Source: Bordetella genomosp. 11 (GTDB lineage: Bacteria > Pseudomonadota > Gammaproteobacteria > Burkholderiales > Burkholderiaceae_B). From it: 64,000 bases of DNA. The notes under the pieces are model-generated. The model saw nothing but the letters and a program-made list of their open reading frames with translations, ran no database searches and had not been told where the DNA came from. Location of the stretch: assembly GCF_002261215.1 (NCBI RefSeq), contig NZ_NEVS01000001.1, positions 682,001 through 746,000 on the forward strand. Direction: 5' to 3'. The translations under genes and the position numbers were made by a program. Position 1 is the first letter of the stretch. Each line of letters opens with the position of its first letter. This document shows positions 52,818-62,651 of the stretch, piece by piece.

Positions 52818-52848
52818 TTTTTTCAACCTGTCCCAAGGAGTCTCAGAC

Positions 52849-53199
52849 ATGGAAATCAAACGCATCGCGACCGACACGCGCCGATCGCGCGCAGTGGTCT
52901 ACAACAACATGGTTTTCGTGGGTGGACAGACCGCCGACGATCGCAGCCAGGACATCCGCGGCCAGACCGCCCAGACGCTGGCCAAGATCGAGAAATTCCT
53001 GGCAGAGGCCGGTACGGACAAGAGCCGTCTGCTGACGGCCCAGATATGGATCAAGGATCTGGAGCGCGACTTCGCCGGCATGAACGAGGTCTGGGATGCC
53101 TGGACCGCGCCGAATGCGGCACCGACCCGCGCGACGGCGCAATGCGATCTGGCGGCGAAGGATATTCTCGTCGAGATTATCGTCACTGCCGCCGTGTAA
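52849..53199 (+). CDS. ridA: RidA-family enamine/imine deaminase
   Basis: 116 residues. YNNMVFVGGQTADDRSQDIR, KIEKFLAEAGTDKSRLLTAQ, APTRATAQCDLAAKDILVEI carry the conserved Arg and Glu of RidA proteins. They hydrolyse reactive imines/enamines released by amino-acid oxidation to the keto acid and ammonia. AAGGAG lies eight bases before the ATG, 31 bases after the oxidase operon: it likely clears the imine made by that oxidase. Several RidA subfamilies exist; this one has W rather than C in the usual MW..W motif region. Confidence 0.85.
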   Translation: MEIKRIATDTRRSRAVVYNNMVFVGGQTADDRSQDIRGQTAQTLAKIEKFLAEAGTDKSRLLTAQIWIKDLERDFAGMNEVWDAWTAPNAAPTRATAQCDLAAKDILVEIIVTAAV

Positions 53200-53216
53200 G
53201 CGCGGCGCCTGGCCCC

Positions 53217-53681
53217 TCAGGGCAACACCAGCGCCAGGGTTTCCTTGACCTCTTCCATGACGACATAGCTGTGCGAGGAGGCCGAGGCGGGCAGGCGCTT
53301 GAGCAGATCGCCCAGCAGGCGGCGATACGCGCTCATCGCCGTCAGCCGTGCCTTGACCAGATAGTCGAATTCGCCGGATACCAGATGGCATTCGAGCACC
53401 TCCGGCACCTTGAGCAATTCCGCGCGCACCTTGTCGAACACATCGCCGGACTTCGCCGACAGCTTGATCTCCAGGAAGACCAGCAGGTCCAGCCCGAGTG
53501 CCCGGGGATTCAAGTGTGCGTGATATCCCGTGATGACGCCATCGCGCTCCAGGCGACGGACACGCTCCGCGCACGGCGTGGCGGAGAGGTTCACCTTCGT
53601 GGCGAGTTCGGTGATGGCTATGCGGCCGTCACGCTGCAGGATGTCGAGGATCTTGTAATCCGTGCGATCGAGTGGACGCAT
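53217..53681 (-). CDS. Lrp/AsnC-family regulator
   Basis: 154 residues. N-terminal HTH (LDRTDYKILDILQRDGRIAI, LATKVNLSATPCAERVRRLE) and an RAM effector domain (GEFDYLVKARLTAMSAYRRL). Divergent from dadA; the 132-base gap between them is AT-rich, as expected for an Lrp-type binding region. It is the probable activator or repressor of dadA/alr in response to an amino acid such as alanine. Confidence 0.93.
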   Translation of the reverse strand: MRPLDRTDYKILDILQRDGRIAITELATKVNLSATPCAERVRRLERDGVITGYHAHLNPRALGLDLLVFLEIKLSAKSGDVFDKVRAELLKVPEVLECHLVSGEFDYLVKARLTAMSAYRRLLGDLLKRLPASASSHSYVVMEEVKETLALVLP

Positions 53682-53813
53682 GTTTTCTCTGTGCGGGATG
53701 GAAAGTAGGACTGCATACAGTGAAATGAACTATAGAAGAACGGAACTATGGTTAAAAACACTGGCGATGCCCAAATAAAATAGCGATTTGACCATAAACA
53801 AGGGGGTCCGGCC

Positions 53814-55070
53814 ATGCATGTGGTCGTTCTGGGCGGTGGCGTTATCGGCACCACCACCGCGTATTACCTGGCACGCGCAGGGGCGCGAGTCACCGTGCTG
53901 GAACGGCAGCCGGGTGTCGCGCTTGAAACCAGCTTCGCCAATGCCGGGCAGGTCTCGCCCGGGTACTCCACGCCGTGGGCGGCGCCCGGCATTCCTTCCA
54001 AGGCCATCAAATGGATGTTCCAGCGGCATGCGCCATTGGCCTTGCGCTGCGACGGCAGTTTGTTCCAGCTGCGGTGGCTGGCGGCGTTGCTGGCCAATTG
54101 CAATGCCACGCGCTACGCGACCAACAAGGAGCGCATGCTGCGCCTGGCCGAATTCAGCCGCCATTGCCTGCAGGCAGTGCGCGCGGAAACCGGTATCGAG
54201 TACGAGGGTCGGAGCCTGGGATTGCTGCAACTCTTTCGCGATGCCGCGCAGTTCGAGGCCGCGCAGCGCGATATCTCGGTACTGCAGGAACAAGGCATAC
54301 CGTACGAACTGTTAAGCGCCACTGAGCTGGCAAAGGCCGAGCCGGCGCTGGCGCGCGCGCGTTGCCGCCTTGCCGGCGGCCTGCGGCTACCGAACGACGA
54401 AACCGGCGACTGCCACTTGTTCACGCGGGAGCTCGCCATTCTGGCGGCCCGGCTGGGCGTCGACTTCCGCTACGGCGTTTCCGCCGAAGCCCTGGTCGTG
54501 GAGGGCGACCGCGTGGCGGGCGTGCGCGCCGGCGGCAAGTTGCTGGCCGCCGATCGCACGGTCCTGGCGCTGGGCTCGATGTCGCGCGCAATGGCCGCGC
54601 CACTGGGCATGGATCTGCCGGTGTATCCCGTCAAGGGATACTCGCTGACCGTACCGATCGTCGACGAATCGGCAGCGCCGGTCTCCACGCTGCTGGACGA
54701 GACCTACAAGGTAGCCGTCACCCGGCTGGGGCGGCGTATACGCGTGGGCGGCATGGCGGAGCTGGCGGGCTATGACCTGCGTCTGAAGCCACGCCGGCGC
54801 GCAACGCTGTCCATGGTGTTGCAGGACTTGTATCCCGGGGCCGGCGACGTCGAGCGAGCCGACTTCTGGACCGGCCTGCGGCCCATGACGCCGGACGGCA
54901 CCCCCATCGTCGGCCGCAGCCGCTATCGGGATCTGTACCTCAACACCGGACACGGCACGTTGGGATGGACCATGGCTTGCGGTTCAGGCCGTATCGTCGC
55001 CGACCAGATCTGCGGCCGCGCGCCGGAGATTTCCATCGAGGGCCTGGAATACTCCCGGTACGGCTCATGA
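53814..55070 (+). CDS. dadA: D-amino-acid dehydrogenase small subunit
   Basis: 418 residues. FAD site [20 protein letters not shown] at the N-terminus, [20 protein letters not shown] as in Dad[16 protein letters not shown], and C-terminal [20 protein letters not shown] plus [20 protein letters not shown]. It oxidises D-amino acids, chiefly D-alanine, to keto acids and passes electrons to the respiratory chain at the inner membrane. AAGGGGG lies upstream of the ATG. Its stop overlaps the alr start (ATGA). Confidence 0.95.
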   Translation: MHVVVLGGGVIGTTTAYYLARAGARVTVLERQPGVALETSFANAGQVSPGYSTPWAAPGIPSKAIKWMFQRHAPLALRCDGSLFQLRWLAALLANCNATRYATNKERMLRLAEFSRHCLQAVRAETGIEYEGRSLGLLQLFRDAAQFEAAQRDISVLQEQGIPYELLSATELAKAEPALARARCRLAGGLRLPNDETGDCHLFTRELAILAARLGVDFRYGVSAEALVVEGDRVAGVRAGGKLLAADRTVLALGSMSRAMAAPLGMDLPVYPVKGYSLTVPIVDESAAPVSTLLDETYKVAVTRLGRRIRVGGMAELAGYDLRLKPRRRATLSMVLQDLYPGAGDVERADFWTGLRPMTPDGTPIVGRSRYRDLYLNTGHGTLGWTMACGSGRIVADQICGRAPEISIEGLEYSRYGS

Positions 55071-56164
55071 GCAGGCCCGCCCATGCCCGTATCGATCTCG
55101 GCGCCCTGCGCCGCAACTACGACACCGCGCGACGCATCCATGGCGGGCAAGTGCTGGCGGTGCTCAAGGCCGATGCCTATGGCCACGGCGCGGTGGCCTG
55201 CGCCCAGGGGCTGGCCGGACTCGTCGATGGCTATGCGGTGGCCTTCCTGGATGAAGCGCTCGTCCTGCGCCAGGCTGGTATCGAAGAACCCATCCTTGTG
55301 CTGGAAGGCGCATTCGATGCCGATGAGACGCGTGTGGCGGCGGCCCGCTCTCTTTGGCTGGCGGTGCATCGCCGCGAGCAGATCGAATGGATAGCCGCGG
55401 CGGCGCGCGTGCGTACCGCCGGTGGCGCGACCGTCCCGGCGGCCGGCATGCATGCGTGGTTGAAGGTGGATTCCGGCATGCACCGCGCCGGCTTTATCGG
55501 CGACGAGGTGCGTGCGGCGTACGAGGCATTGCGCGCCTGCGGCAATGTCACCGGGATTTCGCTGATGACGCATCTGGCGCGAGCCGATGAGTCCGCCAGC
55601 GACATGACGGCGGCGCAGATCCGGGCCTTCGACGCCGCCACCCAGGGCTTGGCGGCGCCGCGCAGCGTATGCAATTCCGCGGGGATGGCCGCCTGGCCGG
55701 ATGCGCGGCGCGATTGGGGGCGCGCGGGCGTCATGTTGTATGGCGTCGATCCCATGGACTCGCCAACGCTGGCGTTGGAGCCTGTCATGACACTGCACAG
55801 CCGGGTTTTCGCGGTGCGCGACGTGGACGTCGGGCACGCCGTGGGCTACGGTGCCCGATTCGTCGCGCGGCGGCCGACTCGCGTCGGGCTGGTCGCCTTG
55901 GGATATGCGGACGGCTATCCGCGCAATGCGCCGGAGGGGACACCCGTTGCGATCGATGGGCGGCCCGGGCAGCTTATCGGCCGCGTGTCGATGGATATGT
56001 TGACCGTCGATTTGACCGAACATCCGCAAGCCGGCATCGGCAGCGCGGTGGAGTTATGGGGCAGCCAGGTCCCGGTTGCCGAGGTTGCCAGGGCAGCCGG
56101 GACCATCCCCTATGAGATCCTGTCGAACGTCAAGCGGGTCACGCGCAGTTATGTGGGCGGATAA
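55067..56164 (+). CDS. alr: Alanine racemase, catabolic (DadX-type)
   Basis: 365 residues. PLP lysine K34 in [13 protein letters not shown], catalytic Y261 in [18 protein letters not shown] and [13 protein letters not shown] all present. It interconverts L- and D-alanine; with DadA and Lrp it forms the dad catabolic unit (L-Ala to D-Ala to pyruvate). ATG overlaps the dadA stop. A second, biosynthetic racemase would be expected elsewhere in the genome. Confidence 0.95.
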   Translation: MSRPAHARIDLGALRRNYDTARRIHGGQVLAVLKADAYGHGAVACAQGLAGLVDGYAVAFLDEALVLRQAGIEEPILVLEGAFDADETRVAAARSLWLAVHRREQIEWIAAAARVRTAGGATVPAAGMHAWLKVDSGMHRAGFIGDEVRAAYEALRACGNVTGISLMTHLARADESASDMTAAQIRAFDAATQGLAAPRSVCNSAGMAAWPDARRDWGRAGVMLYGVDPMDSPTLALEPVMTLHSRVFAVRDVDVGHAVGYGARFVARRPTRVGLVALGYADGYPRNAPEGTPVAIDGRPGQLIGRVSMDMLTVDLTEHPQAGIGSAVELWGSQVPVAEVARAAGTIPYEILSNVKRVTRSYVGG

Positions 56165-56200
56165 TCCCGCCCTGGGCACATGCGATAGCGTTCGGCCGGC

Positions 56201-57010
56201 TCAGAACCGATAGCTGACCCCCACGGCGCCATAAGCGGACGTGCGCCGCTCCACGATGGGGCTGTCACGGGCATCGCCCAGCAGCGTGCGTACTCCCACC
56301 GTGGTGAACAAGCTCCATTGCCGGTCGATCGCGTAGCGCCAGTTCGCGTACAGGCCGGCCGACCGGAATCCGGCGCCGGCCGAATAGCTGCCCAGGCCGG
56401 CCTCGCTGCGCGCGGCTTCCGAGCTGGTAACGCCGAACCAGGTCGACATATCGTCATGGCTGCCCCAGGCCGTTTGCGCGCCCAGCCGGACGACGTTGCG
56501 GCCCGCCATCCAGACCGCATAGGAGCCATTGAGTTCGATGCGGGTGCCATACCCCGCGTGCAAGGCCTGGATCGCCGTGGTGGTGATGCGCCAGCGGCCG
56601 GGCTGCCAGCGCAGGAACGCGCCCACGGTGGCGTGCGCGTCGATATCTTCCAGGCCCTTCAGGCGGTCGTGGTCGTCCGCATCCCGGCCCAGGCGCATCC
56701 CGGCGAAAACGCCTGCCTGCCAATCCGGGGCCAGCTGCGTGCGCAGTCCCACCGTGGGCAGGCCATCCTGCGTGCCGACGAAGAACGCGCCGCGCTCGTA
56801 GGAAAGCTGCAGTACCGGCACGGCGTGGTAGTCTTTCGCGCCGGCGTATTCGGGCACGATGCCGACGCCCAGCCCGACGCTGTTTTCGGCCTGGACTTCC
56901 GCGCTCGCCAGCAGGGCGGCGATGCCCCACAAGGCCGTCCATGCATAGACACGCCGGCGGCGCGGAATCGGCGCGCCGCGCGAGCGCAGCGTCTGTGTTC
57001 TGATGGTCAT
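56201..57010 (-). CDS. MipA/OmpV-family outer-membrane protein
   Basis: 269 residues. Signal peptide with an Arg-rich N-region and core AWTALWGIAALLASAEVQA, then GLGVGIVPEYAGAKDYHAVP, alternating amphipathic strands and a C-terminal GAVGVSYRF ending in aromatic Phe, the outer-membrane beta-barrel signal. MipA/OmpV proteins are small barrels implicated in murein synthesis scaffolding and envelope stress. ATG at 57010, AAGG eight bases upstream. Divergent from a two-component system that probably controls it. Confidence 0.88.
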   Translation of the reverse strand: MTIRTQTLRSRGAPIPRRRRVYAWTALWGIAALLASAEVQAENSVGLGVGIVPEYAGAKDYHAVPVLQLSYERGAFFVGTQDGLPTVGLRTQLAPDWQAGVFAGMRLGRDADDHDRLKGLEDIDAHATVGAFLRWQPGRWRITTTAIQALHAGYGTRIELNGSYAVWMAGRNVVRLGAQTAWGSHDDMSTWFGVTSSEAARSEAGLGSYSAGAGFRSAGLYANWRYAIDRQWSLFTTVGVRTLLGDARDSPIVERRTSAYGAVGVSYRF

Positions 57011-57133
57011 CGATATACCTTTGCGTGCGGCCACCGGATGGGCAGCCTTCCGGACCGGCATTGTCGGGAAGGCGTTTTAAAAGTTTTTTAATGCCCTGGC
57101 TGTACGCTGCGCATCGTTACCCACGGAGGCCCC

Positions 57134-57799
57134 TTGCACCTACTGCTGATCGAGGACGACCCGATGCTTGGCGACGCGCTGTGCGGAGGATTGCGGGAAG
57201 CGGGCTACACGGTGGACTGGATAACGGACGCCGCCCAGGCGCGGGCCGCCGTCACGGACCACGACTACGGCGCGATCCTGCTGGACCTGCAACTGCCGCG
57301 TGGATCCGGCCTGGCAATACTGAAAAGCGTGCGCGAGCGCTACGACGCCACGCCCATCGTCATTCTGTCCGCGCGCGACCGCCTGAGCGATCGCATCAAG
57401 GGCCTGGACGAAGGCGCGGACGATTACCTGGTCAAGCCGTTTCCCGTCGAGGAGCTGCTGGCGCGGCTGCGCGCGGTCACGCGGCGCGCCAGCCATCGCG
57501 TGGTACCGCTGATGCGGATTGGGGACGTGCAGGTCGATCCCGCGCGCCGGCACGTCACGCACGCGGGCAAACCGGTGAAACTGAGCATCCACGAATACCG
57601 GACGCTGGTCGCGCTGCTGGAACGCCAGGGCCACGTCGTCACGCGGGAACAACTGGAGGACGCGGTGTATGGCAGGCACGGGACCATAGAAAGCAATACC
57701 GTGGCGGTCTACGTGCATCAGTTGCGCCGCAAACTGGGCAACGACCTGATCGCGACCGTCCACGGCTTCGGCTATCGGGTCGGCGAGGCCCTGCAATGA
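57134..57799 (+). CDS. OmpR-family response regulator
   Basis: 221 residues from a TTG with GGAGG four bases upstream. Receiver domain with acidic pair EDD (7-9), phosphoacceptor D51 (LLDLQLP) and switch K (LVKPF); DNA-binding winged helix in the C-terminal half (KLSIHEYRTLVALLERQGHV, VAVYVHQLRRKLG). Of the QseB/PmrA type. Coupled to the sensor kinase by ATGA overlap and divergent from the MipA/OmpV gene, its likely target. Confidence 0.95.
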   Translation: MHLLLIEDDPMLGDALCGGLREAGYTVDWITDAAQARAAVTDHDYGAILLDLQLPRGSGLAILKSVRERYDATPIVILSARDRLSDRIKGLDEGADDYLVKPFPVEELLARLRAVTRRASHRVVPLMRIGDVQVDPARRHVTHAGKPVKLSIHEYRTLVALLERQGHVVTREQLEDAVYGRHGTIESNTVAVYVHQLRRKLGNDLIATVHGFGYRVGEALQ

Positions 57800-59178
57800 A
57801 AGGCTGGCGCGCCGTCGCCGCAAGCGCGAACAGTTTGCGTACCCGGCTGCTATGCGCCACGCTGATCGGCATCGTCGCCTTTGGCGGAGCGTGGTATTCG
57901 CTGCGCACCTGGGAAATGAATATCCCTGAAACCGGCCGTGCGGACGAACGCTTGCGCGACATCGCCGGCCTTGTCATAGAGTCTATCCCGCGCACCCTGT
58001 CGGTGGATGGCTCCGTCGCGGCGTACAGCAGCCCCCCAGGCCTGAGCCCGTCGACGCCAAGCACGATTTTCCAGGTTTGGCATATGCCCTCCAGGAAGCT
58101 GATCCTGAGGTCGCCCACTGCCCCGGATATCCCGATGAAGCCGGATTTCGCCACGGGCTATGGCAACGTTTCCACGCACGATGAAGCGTGGCGCGTCTAT
58201 GCCGCGTCGGATCGCACCGGTACCATTCAGGTCCAGACCGCGACCAGTCAGGAAAAACTGGAGGAGACCTATCGCGAATGGGTCAGGGAAGGCACGTTAG
58301 CGGCCATTGGCATCTTCGTCCTGCTCGCCTTGATCCTGTGGGGCGCCATCCGCCTGAGCCTGCGGCCGCTGGATCTGGCCCGCGAGACGATCGCGCGGCG
58401 CTCGCCCTTCGATAACTCGCCCCTGGCCGAGCGCAGCCTGCCCGGCGAGATCCGGCCATTCGTGTCGGCCATCAATCATCTGCTGGAACGCCAGAACGCC
58501 GCACTGGTGCGGGAGCGGCAACTGATCGCCGATGCCGCGCACGAGCTGCGCACGCCGCTGGCGGCCATCCAGGCGCAGGCGCAACGGGCCACGTCGGCCC
58601 TGGATGCGGAAACCGCGCGCGCGGAAGCCGCCAAGCTGCAGGGCGTTGCCGCCCGCGCCGCCCGCATCGTCGAACAACTGCTGGACCAGGCACGGCTGGA
58701 CTCGGACGACGCCCTGCCGATGGAGCCGGTGGACCTGGCGGATCTGGTCGACCTGGTGGTACGCGACTTCGAGGGCAAGGCCGCCCGCAGGTCGCAGAAG
58801 ATTTCCATCGCCGCGGAGAGCTGCCCAGTGCGGGGGAATATCGATGCGCTGGGCATTCTGCTGGGAAACCTGATGGACAACGCGGTGCGTTATACGCCGC
58901 CGCATGGGCATATCGCGGTGTCCTGCGGCCTGGATTGCGGGATACCCGTGCTGGCGATCGCGGACGATGGTCCCGGCATCCCGGTGGCATACCGCAGCCG
59001 CGTCTACGACCGATTCTTCCGCGTGCCGGGCAGGGCCGAGGGCGGCACCGGCATAGGTCTTTCGCTGGTGGCCCGCATCGCGCGCTTGCACGACGCGCAA
59101 CTGGTGGAACTGGAAGCCGCCAAGGGGTTTCACCTGGCGGTGCGCTTTCCCGCGGCCCCGGCGTCCCTGAACGTCTAG
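57796..59178 (+). CDS. Two-component sensor histidine kinase
   Basis: 460 residues. Membrane segments near 18-36 and 167-186 enclose a periplasmic sensor domain of about 130 residues; HAMP-like linker RLSLRPLDLARETIARRSPF; phosphoacceptor H249 in ADAAHELRTPLAAIQ; N box NLMDNAVRYTPP, G1 box ADDGPGIP and G2 box GGTGIGLSL. Partner of the response regulator just upstream; the signal may be an envelope cue. Its stop overlaps the convergent hydrolase gene by four bases. Confidence 0.95.
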   Translation: MKGWRAVAASANSLRTRLLCATLIGIVAFGGAWYSLRTWEMNIPETGRADERLRDIAGLVIESIPRTLSVDGSVAAYSSPPGLSPSTPSTIFQVWHMPSRKLILRSPTAPDIPMKPDFATGYGNVSTHDEAWRVYAASDRTGTIQVQTATSQEKLEETYREWVREGTLAAIGIFVLLALILWGAIRLSLRPLDLARETIARRSPFDNSPLAERSLPGEIRPFVSAINHLLERQNAALVRERQLIADAAHELRTPLAAIQAQAQRATSALDAETARAEAAKLQGVAARAARIVEQLLDQARLDSDDALPMEPVDLADLVDLVVRDFEGKAARRSQKISIAAESCPVRGNIDALGILLGNLMDNAVRYTPPHGHIAVSCGLDCGIPVLAIADDGPGIPVAYRSRVYDRFFRVPGRAEGGTGIGLSLVARIARLHDAQLVELEAAKGFHLAVRFPAAPASLNV

Positions 59179-59822
59179 TGGCCGGGCAGCATGGTCTGAG
59201 CGTATTGAATGCCGACGCCGAAGGCGCCGCCGAATCTGCGCGAGACGCCCACGGTCAGGTCGTAGGTTTCCAGCCGTGCCCAATCGCGCTGCAGCTCCAG
59301 CAGATAGGTCAACGAGGTGATCGGGCGCGCGCCGGCTTGAAGCATGCGTTGGACGGCACGTTCATGCGCCTCGGCGGTGCAGTCCCCGCATGCGTCCGTC
59401 ACGACGTAGACTTCGAATCCCTGCTCAAGGGCGGAAATGACGGGGCCGTTGCAGCAGACGGACGTCCACAGGCCTGCCATTACCAGCCGGTTCTTGCCGG
59501 CGGCATTGATGCGGGCGATGAAGTGTTCGTCTTCCCAGGCGTTGGAGGTCGTGCGATCCGTGATTTGCGCGTCGGGAAAGGCGTCGGCGATCTCGTCGAA
59601 TAGCGGGCCGGCGAACGTGTCCTTGGAGATCGTCGTGATGATGGTGGGGACCTTGAATCCCTTGGCGGTGTTGGCCAGGATCGCGGTGTTTGCGCGCAGG
59701 TTGGTGACATCTATGGATTTGGTATTGAAGGCCATCTCGGATTGATGGTCGATCAGGACCAGCACATGATCGTTCGGGCTTAACAGGCTGCTGGCAGGCT
59801 TGGCGGTGGCTTTGATGCTCAT
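59175..59822 (-). CDS. Isochorismatase-like cysteine hydrolase
   Basis: 215 residues. Catalytic D25 (VLIDHQ), Lys in the INAAGKNRL region and Cys at 123/124 (TSVCCNGPV) follow the Asp-Lys-Cys triad of the isochorismatase/nicotinamidase fold. It hydrolyses a small amide or vinyl-ether bond in the cytoplasm. ATG at 59822 has GAGGAA upstream; the longer frame is not conserved. Downstream of the LysR gene in the same direction, possibly its target. Confidence 0.87.
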   Translation of the reverse strand: MSIKATAKPASSLLSPNDHVLVLIDHQSEMAFNTKSIDVTNLRANTAILANTAKGFKVPTIITTISKDTFAGPLFDEIADAFPDAQITDRTTSNAWEDEHFIARINAAGKNRLVMAGLWTSVCCNGPVISALEQGFEVYVVTDACGDCTAEAHERAVQRMLQAGARPITSLTYLLELQRDWARLETYDLTVGVSRRFGGAFGVGIQYAQTMLPGH

Positions 59823-59979
59823 CGAATTCCTCGGTCGAGTCGGGCAGCCCGGATGGCTGGTGTGGCCGGCGGGCCGCCGGGATTGCGGTCCGGAAATTCT
59901 ATGGGTGCGCCGGCCGGACTTGCGTGCAGTGGCGCGTAACCGTCTTTGCAGAAATGCAGGCTGGCGATCCGTCATGGCG

Positions 59980-60909
59980 CTACGCGGACGATTCCGCGCG
60001 CGGCCGCTTGCCTTCGATGAAGTCGCGCTTCGTCTCGATTGCCCTTGCGCAATGCGTCATGAAGGCGGTAATCCGGGGAGACCGGCGGATGTCCGGGTGC
60101 GTCAGCAGCCATAACTCGTCATGGACCTCGCTCGCCACCGGGCCGATACGGACAAGCCCGGCATCCAGGTCGCCGTGCATGCAGGGCAGGATCCCGATCC
60201 CGATGCCATTGCGTACCGCCGCGGCGACGCCGTAGACGGAGTCGCTGCGGTAGCTGATATTGCGCGGGGATACCCGCCGGTCGATGTAGCCATGCGCCTT
60301 CAGGCCGGACAGCCCCCTGCCGTACGAAACCCACTGCGCCTCGTAGAGGGCGTGCTCGGGGACCTCGCGATCCAGATAGTCGATGCGCCGGCCATAGATG
60401 GCCCAGGCGACCGTCGCCATCTTGCGGCCGAACAGGTTTTCCGGGGGAGATAGCGTGGCTCGGAAGGCGATGTCCGAATCGCCCCGGGCCAGGTTCAAGC
60501 ACTGGTTGCCGACGATCACCTCGATCCGGACGCCTGGATGCATGGCCCGGAAGTCCGCGATGATGGGCGTCAGGAAGTCCACCAGTAGCGCATCGCTGGT
60601 CGTGATGCGCAGCTCCCCGTTCAATTCCTCGGTCCGTCCGGTCATGCGCCGCATCACGGCCAGAATGTCGGATTCCATGCGACGGCTCAGGTCCAGCAGT
60701 TCCACGCCCGCGCCGGTCGGCAGGTAACCCGTGCGGCGTCGCTCGAAAAGCATGAAGCCCAGTGCATTTTCCAGGGCCGATAGCCGCCGCGAAAGCGTGG
60801 AGTGATTCACGCCGAGCGCGAACGCGGCATTCATCAGGCCGCCATGTTCGCCGATGGCCTTGACGATGCGCAGGTCATCCCAGGAGAGTGCCTCGGGGGA
60901 GTGCTTCAT
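59980..60909 (-). CDS. LysR-family regulator
   Basis: 309 residues. N-terminal HTH (LSWDDLRIVKAIGEHGGLMN, AAFALGVNHSTLSRRLSALE) and effector domain with ELRITTSDALLVDFLTPIIA, GDSDIAFRATLS and GVAAAVRNGIGIGILPCMHG. It is not OxyR: the conserved OxyR redox cysteines are not in the expected places. It lies between a hydrolase (same strand, 157 bases downstream) and the divergent catalase gene, so it may regulate either. Confidence 0.88.
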   Translation of the reverse strand: MKHSPEALSWDDLRIVKAIGEHGGLMNAAFALGVNHSTLSRRLSALENALGFMLFERRRTGYLPTGAGVELLDLSRRMESDILAVMRRMTGRTEELNGELRITTSDALLVDFLTPIIADFRAMHPGVRIEVIVGNQCLNLARGDSDIAFRATLSPPENLFGRKMATVAWAIYGRRIDYLDREVPEHALYEAQWVSYGRGLSGLKAHGYIDRRVSPRNISYRSDSVYGVAAAVRNGIGIGILPCMHGDLDAGLVRIGPVASEVHDELWLLTHPDIRRSPRITAFMTHCARAIETKRDFIEGKRPRAESSA

Positions 60910-61146
60910 GGTGTCGTTCGTGGAAGGTGCGGCGGCGTGGGCGCCTGGCCGGTGTCCATCGTAATGCCTGGCCTAGGCCGCGTGCGGGTCGGCCGCGGGA
61001 TTGGCGCGATACCGCGTGCGATTGTCCAGATACATGGTCATGGAGCCATTGAGCACCCAACTGGTAAATGCTGAAATTTTCGAGGGCTTTGCAGCCTGCG
61101 CGCCCGTCGCGCCGACCACCGCATATCCGATCCTGGAGTTTTCCCG

Positions 61147-62610
61147 ATGACCGACAAGCGATCCGCTGACGCTTCCGTGACACAATCCCTGACGCATGCC
61201 ACCGGCGCGCCGGTGGCCGACAACCTGAATACGATGACCGCGGGCCCGCGCGGGCCCGTTTTGTTGCAGGACATATGGTTGATCGAAAAACTGGCGCACT
61301 TCGACCGCGAAGTCATCCCGGAGCGCCGCATGCACGCAAAGGGCTGGGGGGCCTACGGTACCTTCACGGTCACGCACGACATTACCGCCTACACGAAGGC
61401 AAGGCTGTTCTCCGAGCCTGGAAAGCAAACACCGATATTCGCCCGCTTTTCCACGGTTGCCGGCGAACGTGGCGCCGCCGATGCCGAACGGGACATCCGC
61501 GGCTTTTCCGTTAAGTTCTATACCGAGGAAGGCAATTGGGACATCGTCGGCAATAACACGCCGGTGTTCTTCTTCCGCGATCCCTTCCGTTTTCCTGACT
61601 TGAACCACGTGGTCAAGCGCGACCCGCGCACGGGCCTGCGCTCGGCGGACAACAACTGGGACTTCTGGTCGCTGCTGCCGGAGGCGCTGCATCAGGTGAC
61701 CATCGTAATGTCGGACCGGGGCATACCCCGGACTTTCCGGCATATGCACGGCTTCGGCAGCCATACGTTTTCGATGATCAACGCCGCCAACGAGCGCGTA
61801 TGGGTCAAGTTCCATTTCCAGTCCCTGCAGGGTATCGAGAACCTGACGGACCAGGATGCCGGAGCGGTAGTGGCAGGCGATCGAGAAAGCCACGGGCGCG
61901 ACCTGTTGCAGGCCATCGAACGCGGAGACTTCCCGCGCTGGAAGCTGTGCATACAGGTCATGACGCAGGAGCAGGCCCGCAGCCACCGGCACAACCCGTT
62001 CGACCTGACCAAGGTGTGGCCCAAGGGGGAGTTTCCGCTGATCGAAGTCGGCGTGATGGAGCTGAATCGCTATCCCGATAATTACTTCGCCGAAGTGGAA
62101 CAGGCAGCATTTTCGCCGGCAAACGTAGTGCCGGGCATCGGCTTCTCGCCCGACAAGATGTTGCAGGCACGGCTGTTCTCGTACGGCGATGCGCAGCGCT
62201 ATCGCCTGGGGGTGAACTTCAATCACATCCCGGTCAACGCGCCGCGTTGCCCGTTTCACAGCTACCATCGCGACGGCGCGATACGCACCGACGGCAACCT
62301 GGGCGGCACGCCCAGCTACTGGCCCAACAGCAAGGGCGCGTGGATCGGCGACGATCCGTCGCTGCACGAGCCTGCGCTGGTGCTGGATGGCGCGGCCGCC
62401 CACTGGGACCATCGCGTGGACGAGGATCATTACGAGCAGCCCGGTAATCTCTTCCGCTTGATGACGCCGGCCCAGCAGCAATTGCTGTTCGAGAACACGG
62501 CGCGCGCCATGGGCGATGCGCGCGAGGAAGTGAAGCGGCGCCACATCGAGAACTGTTCCAAGGCGGACCCGGCCTACGGCGCCGGGGTGGCCAAGGCCCT
62601 GGGCTTGTAG
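61147..62610 (+). CDS. katA: Monofunctional heme catalase (small subunit type)
   Basis: 487 residues, the size of clade 3 catalases. Distal H63 in [13 protein letters not shown], the Asn of [11 protein letters not shown] (135-139), and the heme-ligand Y346 in [15 protein letters not shown] are all present, as is the NADPH-region block [15 protein letters not shown]. It converts hydrogen peroxide to water and oxygen. A TGGAG motif lies about nine bases upstream. No terminator is evident. Divergent from a LysR gene. Confidence 0.95.
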   Translation: MTDKRSADASVTQSLTHATGAPVADNLNTMTAGPRGPVLLQDIWLIEKLAHFDREVIPERRMHAKGWGAYGTFTVTHDITAYTKARLFSEPGKQTPIFARFSTVAGERGAADAERDIRGFSVKFYTEEGNWDIVGNNTPVFFFRDPFRFPDLNHVVKRDPRTGLRSADNNWDFWSLLPEALHQVTIVMSDRGIPRTFRHMHGFGSHTFSMINAANERVWVKFHFQSLQGIENLTDQDAGAVVAGDRESHGRDLLQAIERGDFPRWKLCIQVMTQEQARSHRHNPFDLTKVWPKGEFPLIEVGVMELNRYPDNYFAEVEQAAFSPANVVPGIGFSPDKMLQARLFSYGDAQRYRLGVNFNHIPVNAPRCPFHSYHRDGAIRTDGNLGGTPSYWPNSKGAWIGDDPSLHEPALVLDGAAAHWDHRVDEDHYEQPGNLFRLMTPAQQQLLFENTARAMGDAREEVKRRHIENCSKADPAYGAGVAKALGL

Positions 62611-62651
62611 GCGGCCGCGCGCATCGCGCAGCTTGCGCCGGGCGCGACGCG

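Noticed and set aside
59980..60909. OxyR next to the catalase
   Set aside because: The LysR protein lacks OxyR's redox cysteine arrangement and has a different effector-domain pattern; divergent location alone is not enough.
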